DNA of 64,000 bases from Flavobacterium gelatinilyticum (GTDB taxonomy: Bacteria; Bacteroidota; Bacteroidia; Flavobacteriales; Flavobacteriaceae): contig NZ_CP114287.1 of assembly GCF_027111295.1 (NCBI RefSeq), forward strand, positions 5,208,001 to 5,272,000, written 5' to 3'. The position numbers were made by a program, and so were the translations under genes. Shown in pieces: positions 52,086-61,843 of the stretch (the stretch's first letter is position 1; every line of letters begins with the position of its first letter). The notes under the pieces were generated by a model that saw nothing but the letters and a program-made list of their open reading frames with translations, was not told the DNA's origin and ran no database searches.

Positions 52086-53525
52086 ATGAAAAATACATTA
52101 CTTATCATTCTTTCTTTGTTTTCTTTATTAGTTTTTGCCCAGGATCAGGAAATCGATGCCATTATAAAAAGAGAAATGAAGGAACGTAAGATTCCCGGAT
52201 TAGGGATTTCGGTTGTCAGGAATGGTAAAATGGTTTTAAGTAAAAGTTATGGTACTGCCAATATTCAGGATAGTATTCCTGTAACAGCACATTCTGTTTT
52301 TGCCATTAACTCGATAACAAAAGTTTTTACCGCCACAGGAATTATGAAACTGGCAGAAGAAGGAAAACTGATTCTCTCAGATCCGGTTTCAAAATATTTA
52401 GATTTTTTTCCTTCAAACTGGGATTCTTCCGTTACTATAAATCATTTATTAACTCATACGTCCGGCCTTCCGGATATGCTAAAACTTCTGGACCAGAATA
52501 CAGGAAGCGTAGGCAGTTTAAAAAATGAAGAAGGAATCTGGCAGAAACTTATAAGTCAGCCTATGGATTTTAAACCCGGAGATGCATTTAGTTATAATCA
52601 GACCAATGCTTATTTGCTGGGAAAACTGATTGATAAATTTTCAGGTAAACCTTTTGCAGTATATTTTGAAGAACATCAGTTTAAACCCGCAGGAATGCGT
52701 AATACAGTTTTTGGAGATTCCCGCGATGTGATTCAGAACTTTGCCCCAACTTATTTTTGGAGAAAAAATATAGATGGAAGAATGCTTGAAAATCCCGTTT
52801 TAATTCACAATTACTATGAATTTCCTTATTTCAGAAGAACTGCCGCAGGCTTAAACAGTACTGCAGAAGATATGGCAGGATGGATAATAGCATTGCAGAA
52901 TGAAAAACTGCTTACCAGATCGTCACTTGAAAAAATGTGGTCGCCATTTGTATTTAATAACGGAAAAAAAACACCCTGGAGCCTTGGCTGGGGAATGAAT
53001 AAATTTAGAAAAGAACACCGTGCAGTGGGAATGTCAGGCGGCGGAAGGTCTGCTTTTCTATTATATCCTGATGATAATCTTGCGGTTATCGTTTTAACCA
53101 ATTTAGGCGGAAGTTACCCCGAAGATTTTTTGGAAGAACTGGCAGGAATATACAATCCGGATATTGTAAAAGCAGACCCGGTTACTAACTTACGAATTTC
53201 ACTTAGAAAAACAGGTTTTGAAAATGCCATTCCTTTTTCAAAAAAAGAAATGAAGAGAAATCCTCTTTTTGTTCCTAATGAATTTGAACTTAATGAATGG
53301 GCTTACAGAATGATGGCAAAAGGACAGAATAAGGAGGCTCTGGAAATTTTTAAACTCAATGTGTATTTGTTTCCCGAAAGCTGGAATGTGTATGATTCTT
53401 ACGGCGAAATTTTGGCTAAAACAGGAGATACTAAACAGGCAGTATTGATGTACCAAAAATCAGTTACACTCAATCCTGATAATGAAAACGCAAAAAAGGT
53501 ACTCGAAAAACTGCTGCATAATTAA
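52086..53525 (+). CDS. Exported beta-lactamase-related serine hydrolase with C-terminal TPR
   Basis: The 479-residue protein has a signal peptide (ending LVFAQ, about 19). The class C beta-lactamase/DD-peptidase fold spans about 22-345, with the nucleophile motif SITK (Ser at about 77), YNQTN for the YxN motif and MSGGGRSAF at the place of the third motif, where KTG or HxG is usual. A TPR-like tail follows (about 400-478). Proteins of this family are esterases, DD-peptidases or peptidases rather than true beta-lactamases. A fold-based call is safe; the substrate is not known. Confidence 0.87.
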   Translation: MKNTLLIILSLFSLLVFAQDQEIDAIIKREMKERKIPGLGISVVRNGKMVLSKSYGTANIQDSIPVTAHSVFAINSITKVFTATGIMKLAEEGKLILSDPVSKYLDFFPSNWDSSVTINHLLTHTSGLPDMLKLLDQNTGSVGSLKNEEGIWQKLISQPMDFKPGDAFSYNQTNAYLLGKLIDKFSGKPFAVYFEEHQFKPAGMRNTVFGDSRDVIQNFAPTYFWRKNIDGRMLENPVLIHNYYEFPYFRRTAAGLNSTAEDMAGWIIALQNEKLLTRSSLEKMWSPFVFNNGKKTPWSLGWGMNKFRKEHRAVGMSGGGRSAFLLYPDDNLAVIVLTNLGGSYPEDFLEELAGIYNPDIVKADPVTNLRISLRKTGFENAIPFSKKEMKRNPLFVPNEFELNEWAYRMMAKGQNKEALEIFKLNVYLFPESWNVYDSYGEILAKTGDTKQAVLMYQKSVTLNPDNENAKKVLEKLLHN

Positions 53526-53635
53526 CATGAAATCTTCATATCAGCCGTTTTTTCTGTTTTTTTAAGATTTCGTTTTTTTACAATTTTTGAGTGGGTTTTA
53601 TGAATAATTTTAGTGTCATTAAAAAACTGTAAAGA

Positions 53636-54748
53636 ATGAATAAAAAAGCGGCTCTCTGTTTGTTTCTGTTTTGTTTTTATGCTTTTTCTCAGAATCCTGC
53701 TTCTGAAATAAAAGACAATTCGCTGTCTATGCCGGAAAAAACATTCGAAGTATTCTGGAAGACATTTGATGATAATTACGCATTTTTTGATTTAAAAAAA
53801 ATAGACTGGAAAGCAGTATACAAAAAGTATCGTCCCAAGGTTAATTCAGAAACGTTAAATGACAGTCTTTTTTCTGTTTTGTCGCAAATGACAGCGCCTT
53901 TATATGATGATCATGTAAATATTATTATTCCCAATATACGGCAGTTTACAGCAGAAAAACCTTCTCCGTTTTTAAAAGAATTTCCAACTAAAGCTTCAAG
54001 GGATTCTTTGTGGACAGCGGTAAATGAGACACTTTATAAAAACGGATTTGCAGAATTGAAATGTGCCGGACCTGAGTATAAAGGCAAAAAGCTATTTTCG
54101 TACGCCTGTTCAGATACTTGTGGATATATTCGTATCGAAAGGTGTTTTGCTTCTTCAGAAACAGAAGATGAGCCTGAAAAAGATGCTGTTCTTGCGGGCA
54201 TAGTACTTGATTCTGTATTACAGCAAATGAGCAAAACCAAAGCTTTAGTATTAGATCTTCGTTCGAATATTGGCGGCAATGATGAATTTGCCTACGCTGT
54301 TGCAGGACGCTTTGCAGCAAGTAAAATAGTAGGGCATTACAAACAAACAAGAATTACAGGCACCAGAAAATTTACGCCGTTAGAAAAGTGGTATATAACT
54401 CCGTTGTCTCAGACACCTTACACGAAACCTCTTGTAATCTTAACAAACGACCAGACAGCAAGTGCCGGAGATGTTCTGGCCATGATTATGACAGTTCTGC
54501 CTAATACAGTTCTTGCGGGCGAAAATACATTAGGTATTTATTCGGATATGTATGGTTTTGAACTTCCAAATAAATGGCTGGTATCTTTGTCCAATCAAAA
54601 ATATTTTTCTTCTAAAATGGTTTGTTATGAAGGAGAAGGAACTCCCGTAAACATTACGGTCAGAAATACCAGACAGGATATTAAAACAATGGAAGATCCT
54701 GTCGTTTTAACAGCATTGAAGCACCTTAATAAAAACAAAAAGTTTTAG
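53636..54748 (+). CDS. Exported S41-family (C-terminal processing type) peptidase
   Basis: The 370-residue protein has a signal peptide (ending YAFSQ) and an N-terminal three-helix-type domain typical of Tricorn/S41 proteins (KTFEVFWKTFDDNYAFFDLKKIDWKAVYKKYRP). The S41 core has LVLDLRSNIGGND and the nucleophile Ser in TNDQTASAGDVLAMI. No PDZ domain is evident between them. Such enzymes cut peptides in the periplasm or at the surface. The gene follows the serine hydrolase by 110 bases with a weak promoter between. Confidence 0.88.
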   Translation: MNKKAALCLFLFCFYAFSQNPASEIKDNSLSMPEKTFEVFWKTFDDNYAFFDLKKIDWKAVYKKYRPKVNSETLNDSLFSVLSQMTAPLYDDHVNIIIPNIRQFTAEKPSPFLKEFPTKASRDSLWTAVNETLYKNGFAELKCAGPEYKGKKLFSYACSDTCGYIRIERCFASSETEDEPEKDAVLAGIVLDSVLQQMSKTKALVLDLRSNIGGNDEFAYAVAGRFAASKIVGHYKQTRITGTRKFTPLEKWYITPLSQTPYTKPLVILTNDQTASAGDVLAMIMTVLPNTVLAGENTLGIYSDMYGFELPNKWLVSLSNQKYFSSKMVCYEGEGTPVNITVRNTRQDIKTMEDPVVLTALKHLNKNKKF

Positions 54749-54785
54749 AAAAAGAATCAGAAATTAGAACAGATTCGTAATCCTG

Positions 54786-55610
54786 CTATTCCAGTTTTAT
54801 TTTTCGGCTTTTACCGGATTGTAATTCGGTTAGTATATCAAATTTCTGAATTTTCGAATTGTCAAGTTTGTAAACTAAGACGAATTTCATATCAGTTAAA
54901 TCAATAAAAGTCGAATAGAGCGTGCCGCCCACTTTTCCTGAAGCATCTTTTTGTGGCAGCTGAACGGCTTTTCCAATTACATTGCCTACATCTTTAAGTT
55001 CAATCGTATCTTTTGCATCGCGGGCATCCAGTTCGTCCAGACCTTTCTGAATCAGCGAGTATCTCCAGCAGGTCGCTTCGGTCTCATTCGTATCTGAAAC
55101 ATTAAAATTAGTTGCCGTAAGACGATTGTTTTGCATCGGTACAATTTGTTTCACTCCATTTACCCATTCAATAAGCACTGCCTTTCCGTTTTTGTCACCC
55201 AATAAAATATGCGCATTTTTTAGTGCAATCTTTTTGTCTTCCAGATACTGAACGGCTTCATCTACCGTATGGCATTTTGCGAGTATGTCATCTGTAACAT
55301 TCCCTTTCATAGAGGAATAGCCCGCAGGAATTTTTTGTTCCGGGGTTACAGCTCCGTCTATAACCAGCCCTTTTTCATTAACACCGCCCTGCCCAAAATT
55401 TTCCCATCCGTACCAGATTCTGCCAAGTTCGCCTTTTGAACCTGGTGTAATTTGTATATAAGGTTTTACATCATACCAGTAATCTTCATTGTTTACAAAG
55501 TATATTTTGCCCGTTTTGCTGTCTATGTAATACACAATAGAACAGGCTGAGGCTTTTGCCGAAAATAACATAACAGATACCAGCAGTATCAGGTTTTTAA
55601 ACTTTTTCAT
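54786..55610 (-). CDS. Exported linear amide C-N hydrolase (choloylglycine hydrolase/Ntn family)
   Basis: The 274-residue protein has a signal peptide ending SAKASA, directly followed by Cys-Ser (CSIVYY). Removal of the signal peptide would leave the Ntn nucleophile Cys at the N-terminus, so no separate autoprocessing is needed. Later family features include NNEDYW, QGGVNEKGLVIDGA and TNFNVSD. Family members hydrolyse bile-salt conjugates, penicillin V or N-acyl amides. Bile salts are unlikely in an environmental Flavobacterium, so N-acyl amides (such as acyl-homoserine lactones) are worth testing. Confidence 0.85.
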   Translation of the reverse strand: MKKFKNLILLVSVMLFSAKASACSIVYYIDSKTGKIYFVNNEDYWYDVKPYIQITPGSKGELGRIWYGWENFGQGGVNEKGLVIDGAVTPEQKIPAGYSSMKGNVTDDILAKCHTVDEAVQYLEDKKIALKNAHILLGDKNGKAVLIEWVNGVKQIVPMQNNRLTATNFNVSDTNETEATCWRYSLIQKGLDELDARDAKDTIELKDVGNVIGKAVQLPQKDASGKVGGTLYSTFIDLTDMKFVLVYKLDNSKIQKFDILTELQSGKSRKIKLE

Positions 55611-55797
55611 TTCTTGTTTTTTGGTTATAAAATGAGCTTAGTTTGTATAAAACAGTAAGTAAAGATAAATACTTATTTTTGAATATTATGAAGTTTTTTA
55701 AGGCAAGTCTTACGGTTTTGCTGCAGAAAATCTTCTTAAGCTGTAATTTTAACAGTGAAAATAAAGACAGTATTTAGTTACATATTAATTGATTTCT

Positions 55798-55805
55798 TAG
55801 CTTTG
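55798..55805 (+). promoter_or_regulatory. -7 element of the alpha/beta hydrolase gene
   Basis: TAGCTTTG fits TAnnTTTG and lies 23 bases before the ATG at 55829. Confidence 0.55.
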
Positions 55806-55828
55806 TAGAGCACCATAAAAACTTTATT

Positions 55829-56812
55829 ATGCCCATAATTGAACAATCAGAGTACGATTTTCCTTCTATTATTCATCGCAACAGGCACGTTTCTACTATT
55901 TATGCTGCTTTGATTAAACGGTTTGAAGTTCCGGAATATACAAGGGAAAAACTTGAATTAAACGACGGAGATTTTATCAATGTCGATTATGTTATAAATG
56001 ATACTAAAAAGGCTGTTATTTTATGTCATGGTCTCGAAGGAGATTCACGCAGAACGTACAATAACAGCTGTGCGGCTTATTTTCAGCAGAAAGATTTCTC
56101 GGTTTTTGCATGGAATAACAGAACCTGCGGCGGCGAAATGAACCGTCTGCCAAGGCTGTACCATCACGGAGCTGTTGACGATCTTGACGAGGTAGTGCGT
56201 TTTGTGCTGCAAAAAGGATTTGAAGAGGTGTATATGATCGGGTATTCAATGGGAGGTGTGCAGCTCCTGAATTATTTGGGCTGGACAAAAATTGATGACC
56301 GAATAAAAGCAGGAGTTTCGATTTCGGTTCCCACACATATTGCCACAAGTGCAGAAGTGCTCAAGCAAGGGTTTAACCGGGTGTATCTGAAGAATTTTAC
56401 AATAGATATAAAAAGAAAGTTAAAATACAAAGCAGCACAATTTCCTGATTTTATAAACCGAGATCAAATTGATAAAATTACGTCTTTTGATGAGGTCGAT
56501 CAGTATTTTACTGCCCCGTTGCATGGTTTTGCAAGCCGTGATGATTATTATGAGCGCGTTTCTCCCGAATTTTCGCTGCAAAATATTACTACTCCGGTTT
56601 TAATAATTAATTCGCTGGATGATCCTTTTTTAGGCGAAAGATGTTACCCAAGAGCGATTGCCAAAGACAGCGCTTATGTATATCTGGAAATGCCAAAATA
56701 TGGCGGACACTGCGCTTTTCCGCTGCGTAATTCAACATATTCATATGCTGAGAAAAGAGCGTATTCATTTTTTGAATCCTTTAAATCTGAAACAATAAGT
56801 AACAGATGTTAG
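55829..56812 (+). CDS. YheT/EMB8-family alpha/beta hydrolase
   Basis: The 327-residue cytosolic protein has the oxyanion segment CHGLEGDSRRTY (about 66-77), the nucleophile elbow GYSMGGVQ (Ser at about 141), the acid Asp in NSLDDPFL (about 267-274) and the catalytic His in YGGHCAF (about 293). The N-terminal NRHVSTIYAAL matches the YheT subgroup, whose E. coli member has no firm function. It probably acts on an ester or lipid. It is monocistronic, with a -7 element and a strong terminator. Confidence 0.9.
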   Translation: MPIIEQSEYDFPSIIHRNRHVSTIYAALIKRFEVPEYTREKLELNDGDFINVDYVINDTKKAVILCHGLEGDSRRTYNNSCAAYFQQKDFSVFAWNNRTCGGEMNRLPRLYHHGAVDDLDEVVRFVLQKGFEEVYMIGYSMGGVQLLNYLGWTKIDDRIKAGVSISVPTHIATSAEVLKQGFNRVYLKNFTIDIKRKLKYKAAQFPDFINRDQIDKITSFDEVDQYFTAPLHGFASRDDYYERVSPEFSLQNITTPVLIINSLDDPFLGERCYPRAIAKDSAYVYLEMPKYGGHCAFPLRNSTYSYAEKRAYSFFESFKSETISNRC

Positions 56813-56823
56813 TTAAGTTTATG

Positions 56824-56860
56824 ATTTATAAGAGTAAGATTAAATCTTACTCTTATAAAT
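56824..56860. terminator. Strong bidirectional terminator
   Basis: Two perfect 18-bp arms (ATTTATAAGAGTAAGATT and its complement) are separated by one base. It lies 11 bases after the hydrolase stop and 43 bases before the end of the converging acidic-protein gene. Confidence 0.85.
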
Positions 56861-56903
56861 TTTATCGGGATCAAATTTTAAATCCGGTATTTAAAAATGA
56901 GTA

Positions 56904-57134
56904 TTAGTCTTCTTCTTCCCAGTCATTTTCGTCATATTCGGCATCAAAATCATCTTCCAGATATTCATCACTAAGATCATACTGATCATCAAGATAATCA
57001 CTGTAGTTCAATAAAAGCTGTTCTTCAAAAGAAGTGATATCGCCTCCGGTTTCTTCATACTGATCTGTATAACTTTGAATATTCAGAGATTCGTTTCTAT
57101 TATAATAATGGTTGGTGTAATTTTCGCTTCTCAT
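56904..57134 (-). CDS. Small, very acidic protein (76 aa)
   Basis: I do not recognise this gene. The 76-residue product is rich in Asp, Glu, Tyr and Asn; the last 30 residues are almost entirely Asp/Glu/Tyr (DLSDEYLEDDFDAEYDENDW). There is no signal peptide or membrane helix. The composition is too ordered for a chance frame, and it has A-rich sequence before the ATG. Possible roles include a chaperone-like or DNA-mimic protein, but this is speculation. Confidence 0.55.
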   Translation of the reverse strand: MRSENYTNHYYNRNESLNIQSYTDQYEETGGDITSFEEQLLLNYSDYLDDQYDLSDEYLEDDFDAEYDENDWEEED

Positions 57135-57314
57135 ATATTTTTTTGATTTAAATAACTGTTTTACAAATTACTCTCATATATATTCTAAGAGTTTTATAAG
57201 ACTAAATTTAAATTTTTGAATACGAGATTATCTTACATAATTTCAGTCAATCCTTGCTGAATTTACATCTAATAATAAATGGATTGTTTTGAAATAAACC
57301 AATTTATATTGTGA

Positions 57315-58037
57315 TTACTTATTTAGGAGTTTTTTGGTTACAAATTCATTAAAGAAGAAATCCCTGTATACATTTCCAATTGGAATTTCGTTTTTCCCAA
57401 TATATACAGTGTTATTATCTACAGAATCAATCCTGCCAACGTTAATAATATAGGATTTGCTGACTCTGACAAAACTACTTTTTGGAAGTAAATCATGGAT
57501 CGTTTTTATATTCATTAAGGTAATTACCTTTTGATTTTCTACATACATTACCACGTAGTCTTTTAAACCTTCAATATAAAGAATATCATTAAAGTATACT
57601 TTAAACATTCTGCGGTCGGCACGGACAAAAATGTAATCATCCTGAATATTTTCAATGCTGGTGCCGGCGTGTTCCGTTTTAAGCAATCGGCAGTAAGTAG
57701 AGGCTTTTTCAACAGCTTTTTTAAAGCGCTCTTCTTTTACAGGTTTAATAAGGTAATCAATAGCATCAACCTCATAACTGTCAGCAGCAAATTCATGAAA
57801 AGCAGTAGTAAAAATCACTAAAGTTTCTTTCGGAATCGTTCTGGCAAATTCCAGTCCGTTTACACCGGGCATCTGTATATCAAGAAATATTACATCTACT
57901 GTATTCTCTGCCAGAAATAAAGCTGTAGATTCTGCTCCGTTAAACGAGCCTATCGATTCTAAATTCTCAGTCTGATCAACCAGTTTTTGAATTGCTTTTC
58001 TTGCCAGTGGTTCATCATCTACTATAATGCAGTTCAC
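57315..58037 (-). CDS. LytTR response regulator (partner of kinase at 59086)
   Basis: The 240-residue protein has a receiver domain (acidic pair DDE at about 7-9, Asp in FLDIQMPGVNG at about 54, Lys in IKPVKE) and a C-terminal LytTR domain (ILYIEGLKDYVVMYVENQKV, FVRVSKSYIINVGRID). It is two bases downstream of the kinase gene. Together they form a LytS/LytTR pair facing the TonB receptor operon at 59434, which is a likely target or source of signal. Confidence 0.92.
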   Translation of the reverse strand: MNCIIVDDEPLARKAIQKLVDQTENLESIGSFNGAESTALFLAENTVDVIFLDIQMPGVNGLEFARTIPKETLVIFTTAFHEFAADSYEVDAIDYLIKPVKEERFKKAVEKASTYCRLLKTEHAGTSIENIQDDYIFVRADRRMFKVYFNDILYIEGLKDYVVMYVENQKVITLMNIKTIHDLLPKSSFVRVSKSYIINVGRIDSVDNNTVYIGKNEIPIGNVYRDFFFNEFVTKKLLNK

Positions 58038-58039
58038 TT

Positions 58040-59086
58040 TTAAAATTTTAAGGTTAAGGTAACAGAGTATGTTTCCAGATTATCGTCTATTTTTAAAACA
58101 TGTGAAGAAGGAAACAAAAGTTCCAGTCTTCTTTTAATATTGGCCAAACCTAACCCTCCGGATCTGCTGACCGCCTTTGCAACAGGTTTTGAATTGATGC
58201 ATTTAAAGAAAAGTTCATCATGCCTCACATCAAAAAACAAATTTACATAGGATGATTTTGCCGAATCGTTATTGTGTTTTACAGCATTTTCTACAAATGA
58301 GATAAACAATAAAGGAGGCACCTGCACACCGCTTAATTCGCCTTCTTTCGAAATCAGAACATTAAAATTATCCCGTCTTACTTTTTCCAAATTTAAAAAA
58401 TCTTCTAAAAAATGAATTTCAGAAGTTAATAAAACTTTGTCTCTTGAGCTGTCATAAAGCTGATAACGAAGCAGATCACTGAGTTTCATTAAAACCTGTG
58501 AGGCTTTTTTAGGATCATCTTCGATAAGAACATTGGCATTATTGAGCATATTAAACAAAAAATGCGGATTGATTTGATTCTTTAACTGCTCCAGTTCGGC
58601 ATTGGTTTTTGCCAGTTCCAGATCATAAATTAACTGTGCATCATATATCCAGCGCTGAAATAATTTAACTGCGGCAGATGCGATGATCAGCACCATGATC
58701 ATAAACGAAAAGGTAAAAAAGTTTATGCTGTCATCTTCATGCGGCAGTAAATTAGGTCTAAAATAATGACAGGCCGTCTCATGAATGAAAAACGAAATAA
58801 TCATGCCTGTCAGTACAAACAAGCCATAACTCAGATATTTTTTTCGGAACAAAAACATCGGAACAAAAAAATACATGTTGCTGTAAGCCAGTAAAAGTAT
58901 CTGAAAAAAAGTAACCATCCGGCTGTAGCTTTCATAAGGTTCTGTATACTCCGGCGGGCTGTAATACAAAACAATTATGCTGAATACAATTAATATCAAA
59001 TGCCGGCACAACCGGTATTTTTTTGAAATAATGAGCTGCAGCATCCAGTTGGCATCCATAATTTCTCTGTGTAAAGTTTTACTCAT
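58040..59086 (-). CDS. LytS-type histidine kinase
   Basis: The 348-residue inner-membrane kinase has four predicted helices (about 28-150), a short coiled coil (LAKTNAELEQLKNQ), the His box QINPHFLFNMLNNAN, the N box FVENAVKHN and the G box GGLGLANIKRRL. I prefer the ATG at 59086 (MSKTLHRE) over 59158, because a -7 element (TACATTTG) lies between the two. There is no large periplasmic sensor domain, so the membrane part probably does the sensing. It diverges from the TonB receptor gene. Confidence 0.9.
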   Translation of the reverse strand: MSKTLHREIMDANWMLQLIISKKYRLCRHLILIVFSIIVLYYSPPEYTEPYESYSRMVTFFQILLLAYSNMYFFVPMFLFRKKYLSYGLFVLTGMIISFFIHETACHYFRPNLLPHEDDSINFFTFSFMIMVLIIASAAVKLFQRWIYDAQLIYDLELAKTNAELEQLKNQINPHFLFNMLNNANVLIEDDPKKASQVLMKLSDLLRYQLYDSSRDKVLLTSEIHFLEDFLNLEKVRRDNFNVLISKEGELSGVQVPPLLFISFVENAVKHNNDSAKSSYVNLFFDVRHDELFFKCINSKPVAKAVSRSGGLGLANIKRRLELLFPSSHVLKIDDNLETYSVTLTLKF

Positions 59087-59108
59087 AAGCCTGTTTTTAG
59101 ATTCAAAA

Positions 59109-59116
59109 CAAATGTA
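59109..59116 (-). promoter_or_regulatory. -7 element of the LytS/LytTR operon
   Basis: TACATTTG on the minus strand lies 22 bases before the ATG at 59086 and excludes the upstream ATG at 59158. Confidence 0.6.
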
Positions 59117-59433
59117 GTAATACGTACAAAATATAGATTTTATACTATACAAAACCACATGAATTATATACCAAAATAGAGTTTAAAGATAGTAAACCTT
59201 TTTGGGATGACTCTGACTGAAACCGACCGTGAGGTAAATTACAATTTTAGGGCTGTTTTTTTTGATGGGAAAAAGAAGGTTATGCACTAAAACTGAGATC
59301 TGCAATTTATTTTTCTAGATGTAAAAGTTGTTTTACTATATAAAGTAAGACGTTTGGTATATATAAAAAATGGGCGTTCTGCAAAGAGATACTTTAGCCG
59401 AAAATTGTAACATTTAATCAAATCTTTTACTAA

Positions 59434-61809
59434 ATGAAAAGCAGAATCCAATCTTTCTTATTATTCTTTTTCGCGTTTGTCTTTCACTCACATTCGCAGG
59501 AAAAAGTTACCCTGAACGGTACGATTTCCAATAAGTCAAATACCGAAACTCTAATTGGTGTAAACATTTATATTCCCGAAGCTAAAGTAGGGATTACCAC
59601 CAATTCATACGGATTTTATACCACAACACTGCCAAAGGGAAATTACACCATTATTATAAGCTATATGGGTTTTGATACGATTGAAGAAACGATCTCGTTA
59701 ACTCAAAACACAAAAAAGAATTTTGGGATGACAGAAAACAGCAATGCTCTGGATGAAGTAGTAATTAAAAGTAATACAACAAAGGCAAACATTCGTAAAC
59801 CGGAAATGAGCACCAACAAACTGTCTATTTCGACCATAAAAAAAATGCCGGCCGTTATGGGTGAAGTTGATGTTCTGAAATCAATTTTGCAGCTTCCCGG
59901 CGTTACAAATGCTCAGGAGGGTGCATCAGGTTTTAATGTTAGAGGAGGCTCAGTCGACGGGAATCTGGTACTGCTTGATGAAGCAATTGTTTACAATACA
60001 TCACATCTGTTCGGATTCTTCTCTGTTTTTAATTCTGATGTAATTAAAGATTTGAAATTATACAAAGGCGGAATTCCTTCTAATTTTGGAGGACGTATAT
60101 CGTCTGTTCTTGATATTTATCAAAAAGAAGGAAACAACAAAGAATACCATGTAAATGGCGGTATCGGTTTAGTATCAAGCCGTCTGCTTATTGAAGGTCC
60201 TATTGTAAAAGAAAAAAGTTCTTTTGTCGTGGCAGGAAGAGGATCTTATGCGCATCTTTTTCTAAAGCTGGCAGACGAACCCAATTCAGCCTATTTCTAC
60301 GATTTGAATGCCAAGTTTAATTACAAATTTAATGATAAAAACAATGTTTTTGTTTCGGGATATTTTGGTAATGACAACATGGATTTTAACAACAGTTTTA
60401 TCAATATATATGGTAATACACTTTTTAATGTAAGATGGAATCATATATTTTCGGATAAGATATTTTCTAATGCATCTGCCATTTACAGCGACTATGATTA
60501 TCAAATTAAGATAAAAACGGTAGGTATTAACTGGAAAGCTGAGGTTAAAAATTATAATTTGAAATATGATTTTAAACATTATTTGTCGAATAACCTCACA
60601 TTAAATTACGGCTTAAATTCAATTTACTACAGTTTTAATCCCGGTACAATCAGACCGTTTGGAGAAAAATCAAGTATAAATCCGGATCAGCTCGCGAGAA
60701 AATATGCTTTTGAAAATGCCCTGTATATTAGTGCAGAACAAAACCTGTCTGAAAAATTATCGGTTACATACGGACTTCGTTACAGTAATTTTCAGCGATT
60801 GGGCCAGCAGGAAGTCTATACGTATGCCAATAATCAGCCGGTCGTTTTTAATAAAGAATTTCAGATTTACGAAGAAGCTGATCCAACAGGGACAATAAAC
60901 TATAAGAAAAATGAAAAAATAGCCGGTTTCGATAATCTTGAGCCAAGACTTGCGGTTGCTTACGCACTCAACAAAGACCAGTCAATCAAGGCCAGTTATA
61001 ACAGAATGAGTCAGTACATTCATTTAATTTCCAATACAGCTTCTGCAACGCCCCTAGATATCTGGGCACCTACAGACCAATATCTTAAACCCGAAATTTT
61101 AGATCAGGCTGCCTTGGGGTATTTTCACAATTTTAAAGATGACAAATACACACTTGAAGCCGAAACGTTCTATAAAAAGATAAAAAACAAAGCAGATTAT
61201 ATTGACGGTGCGGACTTAATTGGTATTGATGCCGTAGAAAGAGTGCTTTTAAACGGAGAAGGACGTGCCTATGGATTAGAATTGATGCTTAAAAAAAATA
61301 CCGGAAAGCTCACCGGATGGGTTTCGTACACCATTTCTAAGGCGGAACAAAAAACACCTGGCAGAAATGCAGATGAACCCGGAATAAACAATGGAGAATG
61401 GTATAGGGCAAATTATGACAAACTTCATAATTTATCCGTTACAGGCTCGTATGCTTTCAGTCCAAAATGGTCATTTGGCAGTATTTTTACTTTTCAAAGC
61501 GGTAAAGCAGCTACATTTCCTAATGGTAAATACCAATATCAGGGCATTACTGTTGCCAGTTACGGCGCAAGAAACGAAGACTCCTTATCACCATATCATC
61601 ATTTGGATATATCAGCAACTTACACTCCTAAACCGGACAAGAAAAAAGGATGGCAGAGCGAATGGAATTTTAGTATTTACAATGTCTACAGCAGAAGTAA
61701 TGCAGCATCATACAATTTTGGTCAGAATACAGATACCGGAGCAAGCGAAACCAGAAGGATATCCATTTTTGGTATTGTTCCAAGTGTAAGCTACAACTTC
61801 AAATTTTAA
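59434..61809 (+). CDS. TonB-dependent receptor with carboxypeptidase-regulatory N-terminal domain
   Basis: The 791-residue protein has a signal peptide (ending HSHSQ), a carboxypeptidase-regulatory-like domain (about 24-105, LNGTISNKSNTETLIGVNIYIPEA), a plug (about 115-225, GVTNAQEGASGFNVRGGSVDGNLVLLDEAIVYNTSHLFGFFS) and a barrel ending in SVSYNFKF with terminal Phe. It is not a SusC of the usual size, and its partner is a DUF4249 lipoprotein instead of SusD. The ligand is unknown. The divergent LytS/LytTR pair is a likely regulator. The gap 59159-59433 between them is A/T-rich, and I could not identify a convincing -7 element or LytTR site there. Confidence 0.93.
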   Translation: MKSRIQSFLLFFFAFVFHSHSQEKVTLNGTISNKSNTETLIGVNIYIPEAKVGITTNSYGFYTTTLPKGNYTIIISYMGFDTIEETISLTQNTKKNFGMTENSNALDEVVIKSNTTKANIRKPEMSTNKLSISTIKKMPAVMGEVDVLKSILQLPGVTNAQEGASGFNVRGGSVDGNLVLLDEAIVYNTSHLFGFFSVFNSDVIKDLKLYKGGIPSNFGGRISSVLDIYQKEGNNKEYHVNGGIGLVSSRLLIEGPIVKEKSSFVVAGRGSYAHLFLKLADEPNSAYFYDLNAKFNYKFNDKNNVFVSGYFGNDNMDFNNSFINIYGNTLFNVRWNHIFSDKIFSNASAIYSDYDYQIKIKTVGINWKAEVKNYNLKYDFKHYLSNNLTLNYGLNSIYYSFNPGTIRPFGEKSSINPDQLARKYAFENALYISAEQNLSEKLSVTYGLRYSNFQRLGQQEVYTYANNQPVVFNKEFQIYEEADPTGTINYKKNEKIAGFDNLEPRLAVAYALNKDQSIKASYNRMSQYIHLISNTASATPLDIWAPTDQYLKPEILDQAALGYFHNFKDDKYTLEAETFYKKIKNKADYIDGADLIGIDAVERVLLNGEGRAYGLELMLKKNTGKLTGWVSYTISKAEQKTPGRNADEPGINNGEWYRANYDKLHNLSVTGSYAFSPKWSFGSIFTFQSGKAATFPNGKYQYQGITVASYGARNEDSLSPYHHLDISATYTPKPDKKKGWQSEWNFSIYNVYSRSNAASYNFGQNTDTGASETRRISIFGIVPSVSYNFKF

Positions 61810-61843
61810 AAAATAAACAGCAACACCTATAAAAAGATATAAA

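Noticed and set aside
52086..53525. True class C beta-lactamase
   Set aside because: The third catalytic motif is not KTG and a TPR tail is present; the wider serine hydrolase family is the safer call.
59159..59433. LytTR binding repeats in the divergent region
   Set aside because: No pair of direct repeats with the usual spacing could be picked out by eye.
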